From Lachnospiraceae bacterium (GTDB lineage: Bacteria; Bacillota; Clostridia; Lachnospirales; Lachnospiraceae): a stretch of 64,000 bases of DNA. The DNA lies in assembly GCA_017621815.1 (NCBI GenBank), contig JAGASK010000041.1, positions 1 to 64,000 on the forward strand, read 5' to 3'. A program made the translations under genes and the position numbers. How positions within the stretch are numbered: position 1 is the first letter of the stretch; the number at the start of each line of letters is the position of its first letter. Below the pieces are notes generated by a model that saw only the letters and a list, made by a program, of their open reading frames with translations, made no database searches and was not told the origin of the DNA. Shown here piece after piece: positions 55,218 through 63,410 of this stretch.

Positions 55218-56321
55218 TTATTCTCCGTCTTCCACATAGAGAATTTCTTTTACTGCATTAATTATATCATCATCAGTTACATTCATATCAATTACTGCTT
55301 TTCCGACCTTTTTCAGTAAAACAAATCTAATCTGTGAACCTGCCATTTTTTTATCTGATTTTGTCAATGCCAGAATTTCTTCAGGATTGATATCTTCTAT
55401 TGAAATAGGAAGATTGAAGGGAACAAACATATCCCTGATTTCATAATATTCCTCCATGGAAAGCCATTCATGCTTCCATGAAATATAGGCTGCAGCTACA
55501 CTGCCAAGGGCAACGCATTCCCCGTGAGTCAGGGTAAAATTCTTTGCTTTTTCAATGGCATGGCCTATTGTGTGTCCAAAATTAAGAAGGGCACGGTCAC
55601 CTTTTTCTGTAGGATCTTTTTCAACAACAAGCTTTTTAACAGTACAGCTTTTCATTACCATTTCAAGCAGAACATCCGCATCTCGGTCACAGATTTCATA
55701 CATATTGTCAAGAAGCCACTCATAAAAGGAACTGTCTTTAATAAGTCCATGCTTCATAACTTCGGCAAAACCACTGAAAAATTGCCTGTCTTCAAGGGAT
55801 TTAAGAGTGGATACATTCATATAAACAAGTTTCGGCATATAAAATGCACCCACCATATTCTTGTATCCGTCGAAATCAACGCCGGTTTTTCCTCCGATGC
55901 TTGAATCTGACTGTGCCAGTAAAGTAGTAGGTATCTGCACAAAATCCACACCTCTCAGGTAGGTGGCTGCAATGAAACCGGTAACATCTCCTACAACACC
56001 GCCGCCCAAAGCAATCAATAAATCTTTACGGTCAAATTTTTCTTCAATCAGAAATTTATATGCATTGCGTACGGTATCAAGGGTCTTGTTTTCTTCCCCT
56101 GCCGGAAAGCTGTATAATACATTTTTTTTGCATCTTCCGGTAAGAAGCTGCATAACTTCATCTCCATATAGTTCTGCAACATGGGAATCCGTAATGATGC
56201 AAATACGGCGGTTTGCCACATCAAGTTTATCCAGTTCTGCCAAAAGCTCATCAAATGAGGTTGAAAAAACAATATCATAGCAAGGTTTTTTTTCATAATT
56301 AATTGTAATTTTTTCTGCCAT
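55218..56321 (-). CDS. aroB: 3-dehydroquinate synthase
   Basis: 367 residues. It makes 3-dehydroquinate from DAHP in the shikimate pathway. The NAD-binding GGGVVGDVTGFIAATYLRG block, PTTLLAQSDSSIGGKTGVD and the zinc-binding GHTIGHAIE and HGECVALG segments are present. It is encoded 24 nt before lspA. No other shikimate genes are in the window. Confidence 0.97.
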   Translation of the reverse strand: MAEKITINYEKKPCYDIVFSTSFDELLAELDKLDVANRRICIITDSHVAELYGDEVMQLLTGRCKKNVLYSFPAGEENKTLDTVRNAYKFLIEEKFDRKDLLIALGGGVVGDVTGFIAATYLRGVDFVQIPTTLLAQSDSSIGGKTGVDFDGYKNMVGAFYMPKLVYMNVSTLKSLEDRQFFSGFAEVMKHGLIKDSSFYEWLLDNMYEICDRDADVLLEMVMKSCTVKKLVVEKDPTEKGDRALLNFGHTIGHAIEKAKNFTLTHGECVALGSVAAAYISWKHEWLSMEEYYEIRDMFVPFNLPISIEDINPEEILALTKSDKKMAGSQIRFVLLKKVGKAVIDMNVTDDDIINAVKEILYVEDGE

Positions 56322-56367
56322 ATTCCTGGTCTCCTGTTTTTCTTTTCGAACTTATTACTGCCATGAA

Positions 56368-56397
56368 TAAAACTTCCTGCCGGGACAGGAAGTCTTT
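56368..56397 (-). terminator. Intrinsic terminator after sepF
   Basis: ACTTCCTG pairs with CAGGAAGT (56372-56379 and 56386-56393) inside further A/T pairing, followed on the minus strand by TTTTATT. Confidence 0.8.
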
Positions 56398-56398
56398 A

Positions 56399-56445
56399 TT
56401 CATGATAATAGAAAGTTCGCGAAGCGTACTTTCTATTATTATAAT
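56399..56445 (+). repeat. Dispersed palindromic element, copy C
   Basis: It reads TTCATGATAATAGAAAGTTC, then GCGAAGCGTACTTTCTATTA, then TTATAAT. A perfect 11-bp stem ATAATAGAAAG/CTTTCTATTAT (56405-56415 and 56429-56439) has a 13-nt loop. The element touches the sepF stop codon and lies before the terminator. Confidence 0.75.
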
Positions 56446-56945
56446 CCATTATTAATTGGTACATCGAATGAACCGGATAAAATTTCCTGAAAATCTCCGG
56501 ATATATCTACAATAGCCGGCGTAATAATGAATATGTAATGTGATATTTTCTGCAGATTTCCGCTGATTGCAAAACAGGAACCGGATGTAAAATCTATGAT
56601 TCTCTGCGCCACATCGACATCCAGACCTTCCAGGTTCAATACTACGGTTCTGTTAGCTAAAAGTGTTTCCGTTATTTCTCTGGCATCTTCAATCGAAGTG
56701 GGTTTAATCACACACACTTCCATGCCGCTGCCGGATTTTTTGACCTGCCGCATTGGAGTTACCTTAGGCAAATTCTTTTTCTGCAGGGGCTTGTCATCCT
56801 CTGCTTCCGGCATAGTTTCTTTTACCTGAGGAATTTTCTTTGGTTTCTCTTCAACAACATCATCATCGTAATAGTCATCATCATAGAAATCATCTTCTTC
56901 TCCGTTTAACTTCATGTAATTGAGAAATTTATCCATAACTCCCAT
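56439..56945 (-). CDS. sepF: Cell division protein SepF
   Basis: 168 residues. An N-terminal amphipathic stretch (MGVMDKFLNYMKLN) for membrane binding is followed by a strongly acidic, disordered linker (Asp/Tyr-rich, about 18-33) and the C-terminal SepF domain (about 75-165, VIKPTSIEDAREITETLLANRTVVLNLEGLD). SepF tethers FtsZ to the membrane. ATG at 56945 was chosen for AAGGAG 8 nt upstream. YggS precedes it as in the ylm cluster; ylmG, ylmH and divIVA are absent here. Confidence 0.96.
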   Translation of the reverse strand: MGVMDKFLNYMKLNGEEDDFYDDDYYDDDVVEEKPKKIPQVKETMPEAEDDKPLQKKNLPKVTPMRQVKKSGSGMEVCVIKPTSIEDAREITETLLANRTVVLNLEGLDVDVAQRIIDFTSGSCFAISGNLQKISHYIFIITPAIVDISGDFQEILSGSFDVPINNGL

Positions 56946-56961
56946 TTTAAGCACTCCTTAT

Positions 56962-57654
56962 CTATATGACATATTGCCTTTCACCGAAAATACCGGTGCC
57001 TACTCGTATGAAAGTAGCACCCTCCTCAATAGCTACAGCATAATCACCTGTCATCCCCATTGATAAAACACTCATATTAACATTATCAATGTTTTTCTTA
57101 CTTATGTCAACAGATAATTGTTTCAGCTGTGCAAAATATTGACGATTATCTTCTGGATTATCAACATATGGTGCTATTGTCATTAAACCTTTAATTGCAA
57201 CGCCGGGAAGCGGGGCAATCTGCCGTATCACATCTTCCGCCTCTTCAGGTTTTATCCCGAATTTGCTCTCTTCGCCTGCTACATTGACTTCTATTAAAAC
57301 AGACACGGTAACATTTTTCTTCTGAGCTTCTTTACTGATTTCTTCTGCCAGTTTGACGGAATCAACGCTGTGAATAAGATATACTTTATCAACGATATAT
57401 TTTACTTTATTGCGTTGCAGGTGCCCTATCATATGCCATTTTATGTCCTTGGGCATGACTTCGTATTTTTCAGTCAGTTCCTGAACCTTGTTTTCTCCAA
57501 AATGACGGCATCCGCATTCATAAGCCTCTGTAAGCATTTCTATTGGCTTTGTTTTGCTCACGGCAATAAGAACAACATCCGAAACCGCTCTTCCTGCTTT
57601 TTCACAGGAGTTTATGAGTACCTGATTTACTTCCTGCAAATTTTCTTTAATCAT
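56962..57654 (-). CDS. YggS family pyridoxal phosphate homeostasis protein
   Basis: 230 residues. A PLP-binding TIM barrel (YggS/YlmE/PROSC). The lysine in LIAVSKTKP binds PLP; other blocks are FGENKVQELTEKYE, WHMIGHLQRNKVKYI, SVDSVKLAEEI and LSMGMTGDYAVAIEEGATFIRVGTGIFG. It keeps free PLP in check. ATG at 57654 with AAGGG upstream; sepF follows 16 nt after the stop. Confidence 0.96.
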   Translation of the reverse strand: MIKENLQEVNQVLINSCEKAGRAVSDVVLIAVSKTKPIEMLTEAYECGCRHFGENKVQELTEKYEVMPKDIKWHMIGHLQRNKVKYIVDKVYLIHSVDSVKLAEEISKEAQKKNVTVSVLIEVNVAGEESKFGIKPEEAEDVIRQIAPLPGVAIKGLMTIAPYVDNPEDNRQYFAQLKQLSVDISKKNIDNVNMSVLSMGMTGDYAVAIEEGATFIRVGTGIFGERQYVI

Positions 57655-57664
57655 AATATCCCTT

Positions 57665-59062
57665 CTAACCATTAATAATCTCATTTTCTTCTACAGAAGA
57701 AGCATCCAACGCAATATAATCATATACGCTGAGACCGTACTGCGTATTGGACTTAATAATTGAATATTCATCATTCTGATAGAGAATATTAATCTGTTTA
57801 AAATCAGCATATCCTTTATTGACATTATAAACCCCTATCAGTGTACCACGCTTGCTGATTACTTCCTTTTGTGTAGACTCCGGCTTAATGATATAATCAC
57901 CAATACGAAGCTGGGAGTCATCCAGATAATATTCTGTTTCTGTTTCATTATAAATTGTAGTTTCTATAAACTCCGTTGTAGCCGTTCCGTCTTCTGTATA
58001 AGCCTCACGTATCACACCATAATTGCCGGATTTACCACCCTGGGTAACATATTCCTTGGGAACGATAAAAAACTCCTTCTCAACGATTGCGGAATTAGGA
58101 ACCTTCAATCCCTTCTCTTCTTCCGTAATTAATTCAATATCAATAAAACGGTCTGTACAGAAGGTAATCATGGAATTGGTAAAAGTCAGTTCTACAAAGG
58201 TATCTCCGTCAGGATTGGTATACCGGCTGACTTGTCCCCAGGACATATCCTGATTTTTTAGAAATTTAACCTTTACATATTCCAGTTCTTCTAATTCATC
58301 AGCCTTTTCTTCATCTACCTGTATTACAATGGACCAGTCCTCGTCTTTGGACAGCTTATATACAGGTTCTCCGGCAGCAATCAGCTCATTGCTGATTAAC
58401 TGTGTTTTCTCATATTCTTTGGTATCATACAAGTCCCTGGTAAACTGTTCAAGTGTCAGGTCTTCATATCCGTCTACGGAATATACTACTATACCTGTAT
58501 CGGGAGCTCTGCAGAATGAAATTAATTCCGAAATTCCCGAGCTGTTTATTTTGTCAACATTTTCAAGAATATTGGCATTGGCAAGTTTTAAAACAGTTCC
58601 TTTTACATTATATTTAAAATCATAAACACTGGAAAAATGCTCTGAATCAAAACCGGAGACAAAACCCAGTATTTCCGATTTTAACTCAGATAAGTCCTCT
58701 GTTGAAAGGGTATTTTCTCCTGCATTTTCCGTATTCAGGTAATCGGAAAGACGTCCGGATTCATCCAATGTGTATACAAGATTTCCCGTTCCCACACGTT
58801 CTCCTTCTCTCGCATAATAATTAATGTAACCGGCCTGCTGCGCTGTTATGATTTCCTCATTACGTACGGCAATTCCCTGATATATATTATTGGTGGAAAG
58901 GGAACCGACTGTTACTTCATAAGGTACAATGTGCTTTGCTGTAAAATAGCCGAAAATACAAATAATAATATATACGAAAATAGCGGCAAAAATAATCATT
59001 CCGATGTTGATATTTAAAGGCTTCCGATATTTTACTATTTTATTATTTCCGTTATTATTCAA
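57665..59062 (-). CDS. HlyD-like membrane fusion/adaptor protein of the sepF cluster
   Basis: 465 residues. A cytoplasmic stretch (1-18) and a membrane helix (about 19-42) precede a long extracytoplasmic part. The region ITAQQAGYINYYAREGERVGTGNLVYTL resembles a biotinyl-lipoyl-like half motif of HlyD proteins, and LKVPNSAIVEKEFFIVPKEY a later adaptor segment. Proteins of this kind lie upstream of yggS-sepF in many Lachnospiraceae; no transporter partner is encoded here, so a link to division is possible. Start is TTG at 59062 with AAGGAG 7 nt upstream. Confidence 0.8.
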   Translation of the reverse strand: MNNNGNNKIVKYRKPLNINIGMIIFAAIFVYIIICIFGYFTAKHIVPYEVTVGSLSTNNIYQGIAVRNEEIITAQQAGYINYYAREGERVGTGNLVYTLDESGRLSDYLNTENAGENTLSTEDLSELKSEILGFVSGFDSEHFSSVYDFKYNVKGTVLKLANANILENVDKINSSGISELISFCRAPDTGIVVYSVDGYEDLTLEQFTRDLYDTKEYEKTQLISNELIAAGEPVYKLSKDEDWSIVIQVDEEKADELEELEYVKVKFLKNQDMSWGQVSRYTNPDGDTFVELTFTNSMITFCTDRFIDIELITEEEKGLKVPNSAIVEKEFFIVPKEYVTQGGKSGNYGVIREAYTEDGTATTEFIETTIYNETETEYYLDDSQLRIGDYIIKPESTQKEVISKRGTLIGVYNVNKGYADFKQINILYQNDEYSIIKSNTQYGLSVYDYIALDASSVEENEIING

Positions 59063-59089
59063 ATGTCTGCTCCTTGATATTTAGAAACA

Positions 59090-59126
59090 TACAAAAACCC
59101 CAGATACATTCTCCGGGGTTTTATGT
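59090..59126. terminator. Terminator between the P-loop gene and the HlyD-like gene
   Basis: AAAACCCC pairs with GGGGTTTT (59094-59101 and 59115-59122), with T residues on the minus strand. It ends the P-loop gene transcript. Confidence 0.85.
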
Positions 59127-59143
59127 AAAGTAAAATAAACTGC

Positions 59144-59190
59144 GTATTGACAATAGAAAGCACACTCTGCGAACTTTCTATTGTCATGAA
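59144..59190 (-). repeat. Dispersed palindromic element, copy D (best conserved)
   Basis: On the minus strand it reads TTCATGACAATAGAAAGTTC, then GCAGAGTGTGCTTTCTATTG, then TCAATAC. A perfect 13-bp stem (59148-59160 and 59174-59186) encloses a 13-nt loop. It begins right after the stop of the P-loop gene. Confidence 0.78.
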
Positions 59191-59610
59191 TTATAAAGCA
59201 ACTATAATTTTCTCTTTTAATGATGCCGGTAACTCAGCCTCATCACATGATACACTTAATACAAAATCTACTCCGAACTTTTCGCTGATAACCTCTAATT
59301 TGTTAATGATAGGCTCAATATCGCCATCTTCTTTGCATGCAATTTTAAGGAAACTGTCGAAATACATCTGCTGCAAATCATGATCCTGTGAAATAATTCC
59401 GCAAATAAAGCCAACAAATTCATCAGAATCGGAAATCAAATAAGAAGATACATCAATTAATCTGATCTTATTGTTTAACTCATACATATGTTTCGTACTT
59501 TTATCCAGATAAACTATATTTCCGGACACATTCTGCACTTCAGTATTAACTTTATCTAACAAATGCTTCGTTTTGCCTTTTCCTTTTTTACCTACAATTA
59601 ATTGAACCAT
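59191..59610 (-). CDS. Small P-loop protein (annotated PilT-like in relatives)
   Basis: 139 residues from the ATG at 59610, behind AGGAGGGA. A Walker A loop GKKGKGKTK lies at residues 7-15; VYLDKSTKHMYELNN follows and RLIDVSSYLI may hold a Walker B-like Asp. It is too short for a PilT motor, and there are no pilus genes nearby, so the name is only a label. Possibly a nucleotide-binding partner of the sepF cluster. Function unknown. Confidence 0.7.
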   Translation of the reverse strand: MVQLIVGKKGKGKTKHLLDKVNTEVQNVSGNIVYLDKSTKHMYELNNKIRLIDVSSYLISDSDEFVGFICGIISQDHDLQQMYFDSFLKIACKEDGDIEPIINKLEVISEKFGVDFVLSVSCDEAELPASLKEKIIVAL

Positions 59611-59707
59611 TGGTATCCCTCCTGAAGTATATTCGCTTATATGAAAGAAAAGCATTTCATATATAACTTGTTATTATTATAAGATATTATGTATTAAAAA
59701 ACAACTG

Positions 59708-60688
59708 TTAATTGTTTATTTCACCCAATAATTCTGTCATTTGTGAATACAGGTCATCTCTGGTTTCAGCCCGCAGAATAATAGAAATATAAGGATTATT
59801 TGCTGTATCTTTGGAAACCAGAACAAGGCAGCTTTTAGCGGCGCTTGTTGTTCCTGTTTTCCCGCCGAGAACTGTAACGCCGGTAGGCGCACTTGCTGTT
59901 CCCTGCATATAATAATTTGTACTTCCTACGGTAAGTTCCCTGGAATTTCCGTTTTTGTCATTATAAGCCGTGGTATATTCAGGCATATGTATAATTTCAT
60001 TAAACATATCATACTTAATTGCTTCATTGGTAATCAAGTACATGTCATATACTGTAGTGTAATGATTATCATCCGATAAGCCGTGAGGGTTTACAAAGTG
60101 CGTATTGGTAGCTCCAAGCGCCATTGCTTCTTCATTCATCATGTCTGCAAATGCGTCTATTGAGCCTGCAATTCCTTCGGCAATCATGACAGCCGCATCA
60201 TTGGCGGAATTAATCAGTAAAACATGAAGTGCCTGAGACAGAGTCATCTGATCGCCTTCTTTCAGCCCGCAGGTGGTAGCTCCTGACTCAAGATTGGTAA
60301 CATTACCGGATGCGGTAAGCATCATTTCAGCAGAACCGTGCTTCATGGCAACCAGGGCAGTCATGATTTTGGTAAGGCTGGCCGGATACAGCTTTTCATG
60401 CACATTTTTGGCATAAATAGTATTTTTATTATTGATGTCAAATAAAGCAGCACCCGATGCTTTTGACATATCTACAGCATTTACATTAATATCTGAAGAA
60501 ACAACACATAAGTCCGCAGCAAAAGGAACCGCAGTACTGTTTTCTTCGCGGGTATCCACAATCCGGAATCCGCTTACATCGGAATTTACCGTATACGGCA
60601 TATCATACTGTGCCCTGCCGCAGCCACCCGCAAATAAAGTGCCGGCTGCCAGAAAACAGGCTATGCCTCTTTTAAAATGTATTTTCAT
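59708..60688 (-). CDS. D-alanyl-D-alanine carboxypeptidase (DacA/DacF type)
   Basis: 326 residues. A signal sequence with lipobox-like FAGGC (C23) suggests a lipoprotein. The low-molecular-mass PBP motifs are S104-L-T-K107, S161-A-N163 and K277-T-G279. It trims the terminal D-Ala from stem peptides outside the cell. The C-terminal domain of longer DacA proteins is missing. The start ATG overlaps closely with the mgsA stop (TGATATG), implying coupling; a GTG at 60706 is possible. Confidence 0.9.
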   Translation of the reverse strand: MKIHFKRGIACFLAAGTLFAGGCGRAQYDMPYTVNSDVSGFRIVDTREENSTAVPFAADLCVVSSDINVNAVDMSKASGAALFDINNKNTIYAKNVHEKLYPASLTKIMTALVAMKHGSAEMMLTASGNVTNLESGATTCGLKEGDQMTLSQALHVLLINSANDAAVMIAEGIAGSIDAFADMMNEEAMALGATNTHFVNPHGLSDDNHYTTVYDMYLITNEAIKYDMFNEIIHMPEYTTAYNDKNGNSRELTVGSTNYYMQGTASAPTGVTVLGGKTGTTSAAKSCLVLVSKDTANNPYISIILRAETRDDLYSQMTELLGEINN

Positions 60689-60689
60689 A

Positions 60690-61085
60690 TCATTTATAAT
60701 TCTCACGCCACTCCAAATCTCCTCTGTCTAAGGATTTAACCAGTAATTCAGCCGTTGCAAGATTTGTTGCCAGAGGAATATTATATACATCACAAAACTT
60801 GACAACATTATTAACGTCCGGTTCATGGCGTTTCTGAGTAACAGGATCTCTTAGAAATATGACGAGGTCAAGCTGATTATGCTCAATCTGAGCGCATAAC
60901 TGCTGTTCACCTCCGAGATGTCCTGCCAAATACTTATGAATATTTAAATTAGTTACTTCTTCAACCAGCCGTCCGGTTGTGCCTGTTGCGTAAAGTTCGT
61001 TTTTACTTAATATTCCCCGGTATGCAATGCAAAAATTCTGCATAAGTTTTTTCTTCGCGTCATGCGCAATTAATGCGATGTTCAT
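60690..61085 (-). CDS. mgsA: Methylglyoxal synthase
   Basis: 131 residues. It turns dihydroxyacetone phosphate into methylglyoxal and phosphate. The start NIALIAHDAKKK, the phosphate-binding GTTGR, the catalytic-type GGEQQLCAQI region and FLRDP, then HEPDVNNVVKFCDVYNIPLATN are all present. The upstream region contains three GGGGTTA repeats. It is co-transcribed with the carboxypeptidase. Confidence 0.96.
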   Translation of the reverse strand: MNIALIAHDAKKKLMQNFCIAYRGILSKNELYATGTTGRLVEEVTNLNIHKYLAGHLGGEQQLCAQIEHNQLDLVIFLRDPVTQKRHEPDVNNVVKFCDVYNIPLATNLATAELLVKSLDRGDLEWRENYK

Positions 61086-61154
61086 ATTGTATAATAACCC
61101 CTTCCTGTACTGTAACCCCTTCTGTCACATTTTTCTGCTAGTCAATAGTATACA

Positions 61155-62270
61155 CTATTTTTGTTTACATTGTAACCCCACATTTAAAACAAATCCAATT
61201 CCAATAAATGAACTAATCAAAGAAGTAAGTCCATAGCTTAAAAACGGCAGGGGAAGCCCCGTATTCGGAAGCAGATAAGTTACTACGCCGATGTTGATGA
61301 AGCCCTGAAAGCCAAGCTGTGCGCCTACACCGGCTGCAATAATCGTTCCCGCAATATCCTTCGCCTTTCTGGCAGTCAAAAAGCATTCTATGCTTATTAA
61401 CATCAAAAGGAATACCACCGTACATGCACCTGCAAATCCGAATTCCTCTCCTATTACGGCAAAAATAAAATCTGTCTGCTGTTCTGAAATGAAATTGGCA
61501 TTCTTTACGGAACTGATCTGGTTATTTTTATAGCCTTTTCCCGTCAGCTGACCGGAACCGATAGCCATAACAGAGTACTCCTGCTGATACCCCAGCGTAT
61601 TGGCATATTCTTCTTTGTTAAAAAAGGCTACGATTCTGTTTCCCTGATAAGCCCTGTCACCGCCGAATATTTTCTGGTCCGGCTGCAAAATCAGAATAAT
61701 GAAAATAATGGCTGCCGGAATAAACACTGCCAATACCCCCGTGACAATCTTCCAGCTGATTCCTCCCACAAACATAATAACAGAAAAAATCAGACATATA
61801 ACCAATGTAGTGGATAAATCCGGCTGATTGAGTACAAGTAATGCGGGAAATGCGAATAAAATCACACACAATGCAATATATTTAAATGTATTCAGCTTTT
61901 CCTGATGTTTTAAAATAAACTGTGCAAAAAATAAGATGATAAATATCTTGGCAATTTCCGAAGGCTGAAAACGGATTCCTGCCAGTTCAAGCCATCTTTG
62001 TGCGCCGCCGCCTTCATCTCCCATGAAAATAACAAGAGCAAGAAGAATCAGGTTAAAAATATAAATAATCCAGTATAGGTTCAGAATAACCGAATAATCA
62101 AACAATGATATTACTATCATCAGAAAAACGCCGAAGGCAAAGCCGGCAATTTGTCTTGTTTGTAAAGACTCTTCGGCACTGCCTACGGCAATAATTCCGA
62201 TTACCGCTAAAGCAATTACCATAATAACCAGTTTAAAATTATAATCCCGTATTCTATACTGCTTTAACAT
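61155..62270 (-). CDS. rodA: RodA/FtsW/SpoVE family peptidoglycan polymerase
   Basis: 371 residues with ten membrane segments. It polymerises lipid II glycan strands. SEDS landmarks are RWLELAGIRFQPSEIAKI, the GQLTGKGYKNNQIS loop, FIFAVIGEEFGF and LLPNTGLPLPFLSYG. The position next to minCDE and the RLELAGIRFQPSE pattern favour RodA over FtsW or SpoVE. ATG at 62270 with AAAGG upstream; it follows minE by 22 nt. Confidence 0.9.
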   Translation of the reverse strand: MLKQYRIRDYNFKLVIMVIALAVIGIIAVGSAEESLQTRQIAGFAFGVFLMIVISLFDYSVILNLYWIIYIFNLILLALVIFMGDEGGGAQRWLELAGIRFQPSEIAKIFIILFFAQFILKHQEKLNTFKYIALCVILFAFPALLVLNQPDLSTTLVICLIFSVIMFVGGISWKIVTGVLAVFIPAAIIFIILILQPDQKIFGGDRAYQGNRIVAFFNKEEYANTLGYQQEYSVMAIGSGQLTGKGYKNNQISSVKNANFISEQQTDFIFAVIGEEFGFAGACTVVFLLMLISIECFLTARKAKDIAGTIIAAGVGAQLGFQGFINIGVVTYLLPNTGLPLPFLSYGLTSLISSFIGIGFVLNVGLQCKQK

Positions 62271-62292
62271 AAATTGACCTTTCTGAAAACTA

Positions 62293-62562
62293 TCATTTGT
62301 TATGTAAATCCAAAATCGGAATGTTCGCATATAACGTAGGCATTTTGGAATCATGGCCCTTTATTCCGGTTTTGCTGATTTGGATTTCCATGCTTTGTGT
62401 ATCTATCTTCATGTATTTTGAAATTACTTTTGCGATATCCGTTTTTATCATTTCCATCATTTCCGGTGAGCAGTTTACTCTGTCCGAAATAAGCAGAATT
62501 TTAAGACGGTCCTTTGCAATATCCCTGGATTTTTTCCTGCTGAAAAAATGTTTGATTCCCAT
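62293..62562 (-). CDS. minE: Cell division topological specificity factor MinE
   Basis: 89 residues. The N-terminal MinD-binding part has KKSRDIAKDRLKILLISDR, and the C-terminal topological domain has EMMEMIKTDIAKVISKYMKID. MinE drives MinD oscillation between poles. It follows minD by 11 nt. Confidence 0.95.
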   Translation of the reverse strand: MGIKHFFSRKKSRDIAKDRLKILLISDRVNCSPEMMEMIKTDIAKVISKYMKIDTQSMEIQISKTGIKGHDSKMPTLYANIPILDLHNK

Positions 62563-62573
62563 ATTGCCACCTC

Positions 62574-63365
62574 CTAATTCTTATGAAAAATACCTGACAC
62601 TCTTGTCCAGAAGGAAACACTTTTATCAAATTCAATAAAAGGAATTTCCTTTCCTGTAACCCGATAGCATATATTCTGATATGCTTTTCCTGCCAGTGTA
62701 TTGTTTCCTACAAGCGGTTCTCCCTGGTTAGTAGCAATAACAACATTTTCATCATCCGGAACAATGCCGATAAGCGGAATGGATAAAATATCAACTACAT
62801 CTGCTGCACTCATCATTTCCCCGCGCTTTACCATATCATATCTTAAGCGGTTAATTATCAAATCAATCTGCTTAAATTCATTGGCTTCCAACAAACCGAT
62901 AATTCTGTCGGCATCCCTGATTGCAGATACTTCAGGGGTTGTAACCACAAGCGCCCTGTCGGCTCCTGCAATGGCATTTTTAAATCCCTGCTCTATTCCT
63001 GCGGGACAATCCAAAATGATATAGTCAAACTGTTCCCTGAGCTGATTGATCATTCTGACCATCTGCTCGGGATTTACTGCTGTTTTGTCTTTTGTTTGTG
63101 CAGAGGGCATCAAATATAAGCTGGGATGTCTTTTGTCCTTAATAAGGGCCTGTTTAATCCGGCATTTGTTTTCAACAACATCCACGAGATTGTAAACAAT
63201 TCTGTTTTCAAGCCCCATTACCACATCCAGATTGCGCAGTCCGATATCAGTATCAATCAGAACCACACGCTTTCCCATTGCTGCCAGACCTGTTCCAACA
63301 TTTGCTGATGTAGTGGTCTTGCCTACACCGCCTTTCCCTGATGTGACGACAATTACTTCACTCAT
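62574..63365 (-). CDS. minD: Septum site-determining ATPase MinD
   Basis: 263 residues. The deviant Walker A GKGGVGKTT (10-18), DTDIGLRNLD and DCPAGIEQGF are canonical. The C-terminal amphipathic membrane-targeting helix is recognisable as SFWTRVSGIFHK. With MinC it blocks Z-ring assembly near poles. Confidence 0.98.
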   Translation of the reverse strand: MSEVIVVTSGKGGVGKTTTSANVGTGLAAMGKRVVLIDTDIGLRNLDVVMGLENRIVYNLVDVVENKCRIKQALIKDKRHPSLYLMPSAQTKDKTAVNPEQMVRMINQLREQFDYIILDCPAGIEQGFKNAIAGADRALVVTTPEVSAIRDADRIIGLLEANEFKQIDLIINRLRYDMVKRGEMMSAADVVDILSIPLIGIVPDDENVVIATNQGEPLVGNNTLAGKAYQNICYRVTGKEIPFIEFDKSVSFWTRVSGIFHKN

Positions 63366-63410
63366 TCTTTACCTCCTAAATGAATAAAAAATTTCGTCCC
63401 CTGAGCAAAG

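Noticed and set aside
59191..59610. Type IV pilus or twitching motility system
   Set aside because: Only a Walker A loop supports the PilT-like label; the protein is far too short and no pilin, PilB or PilC genes are present.
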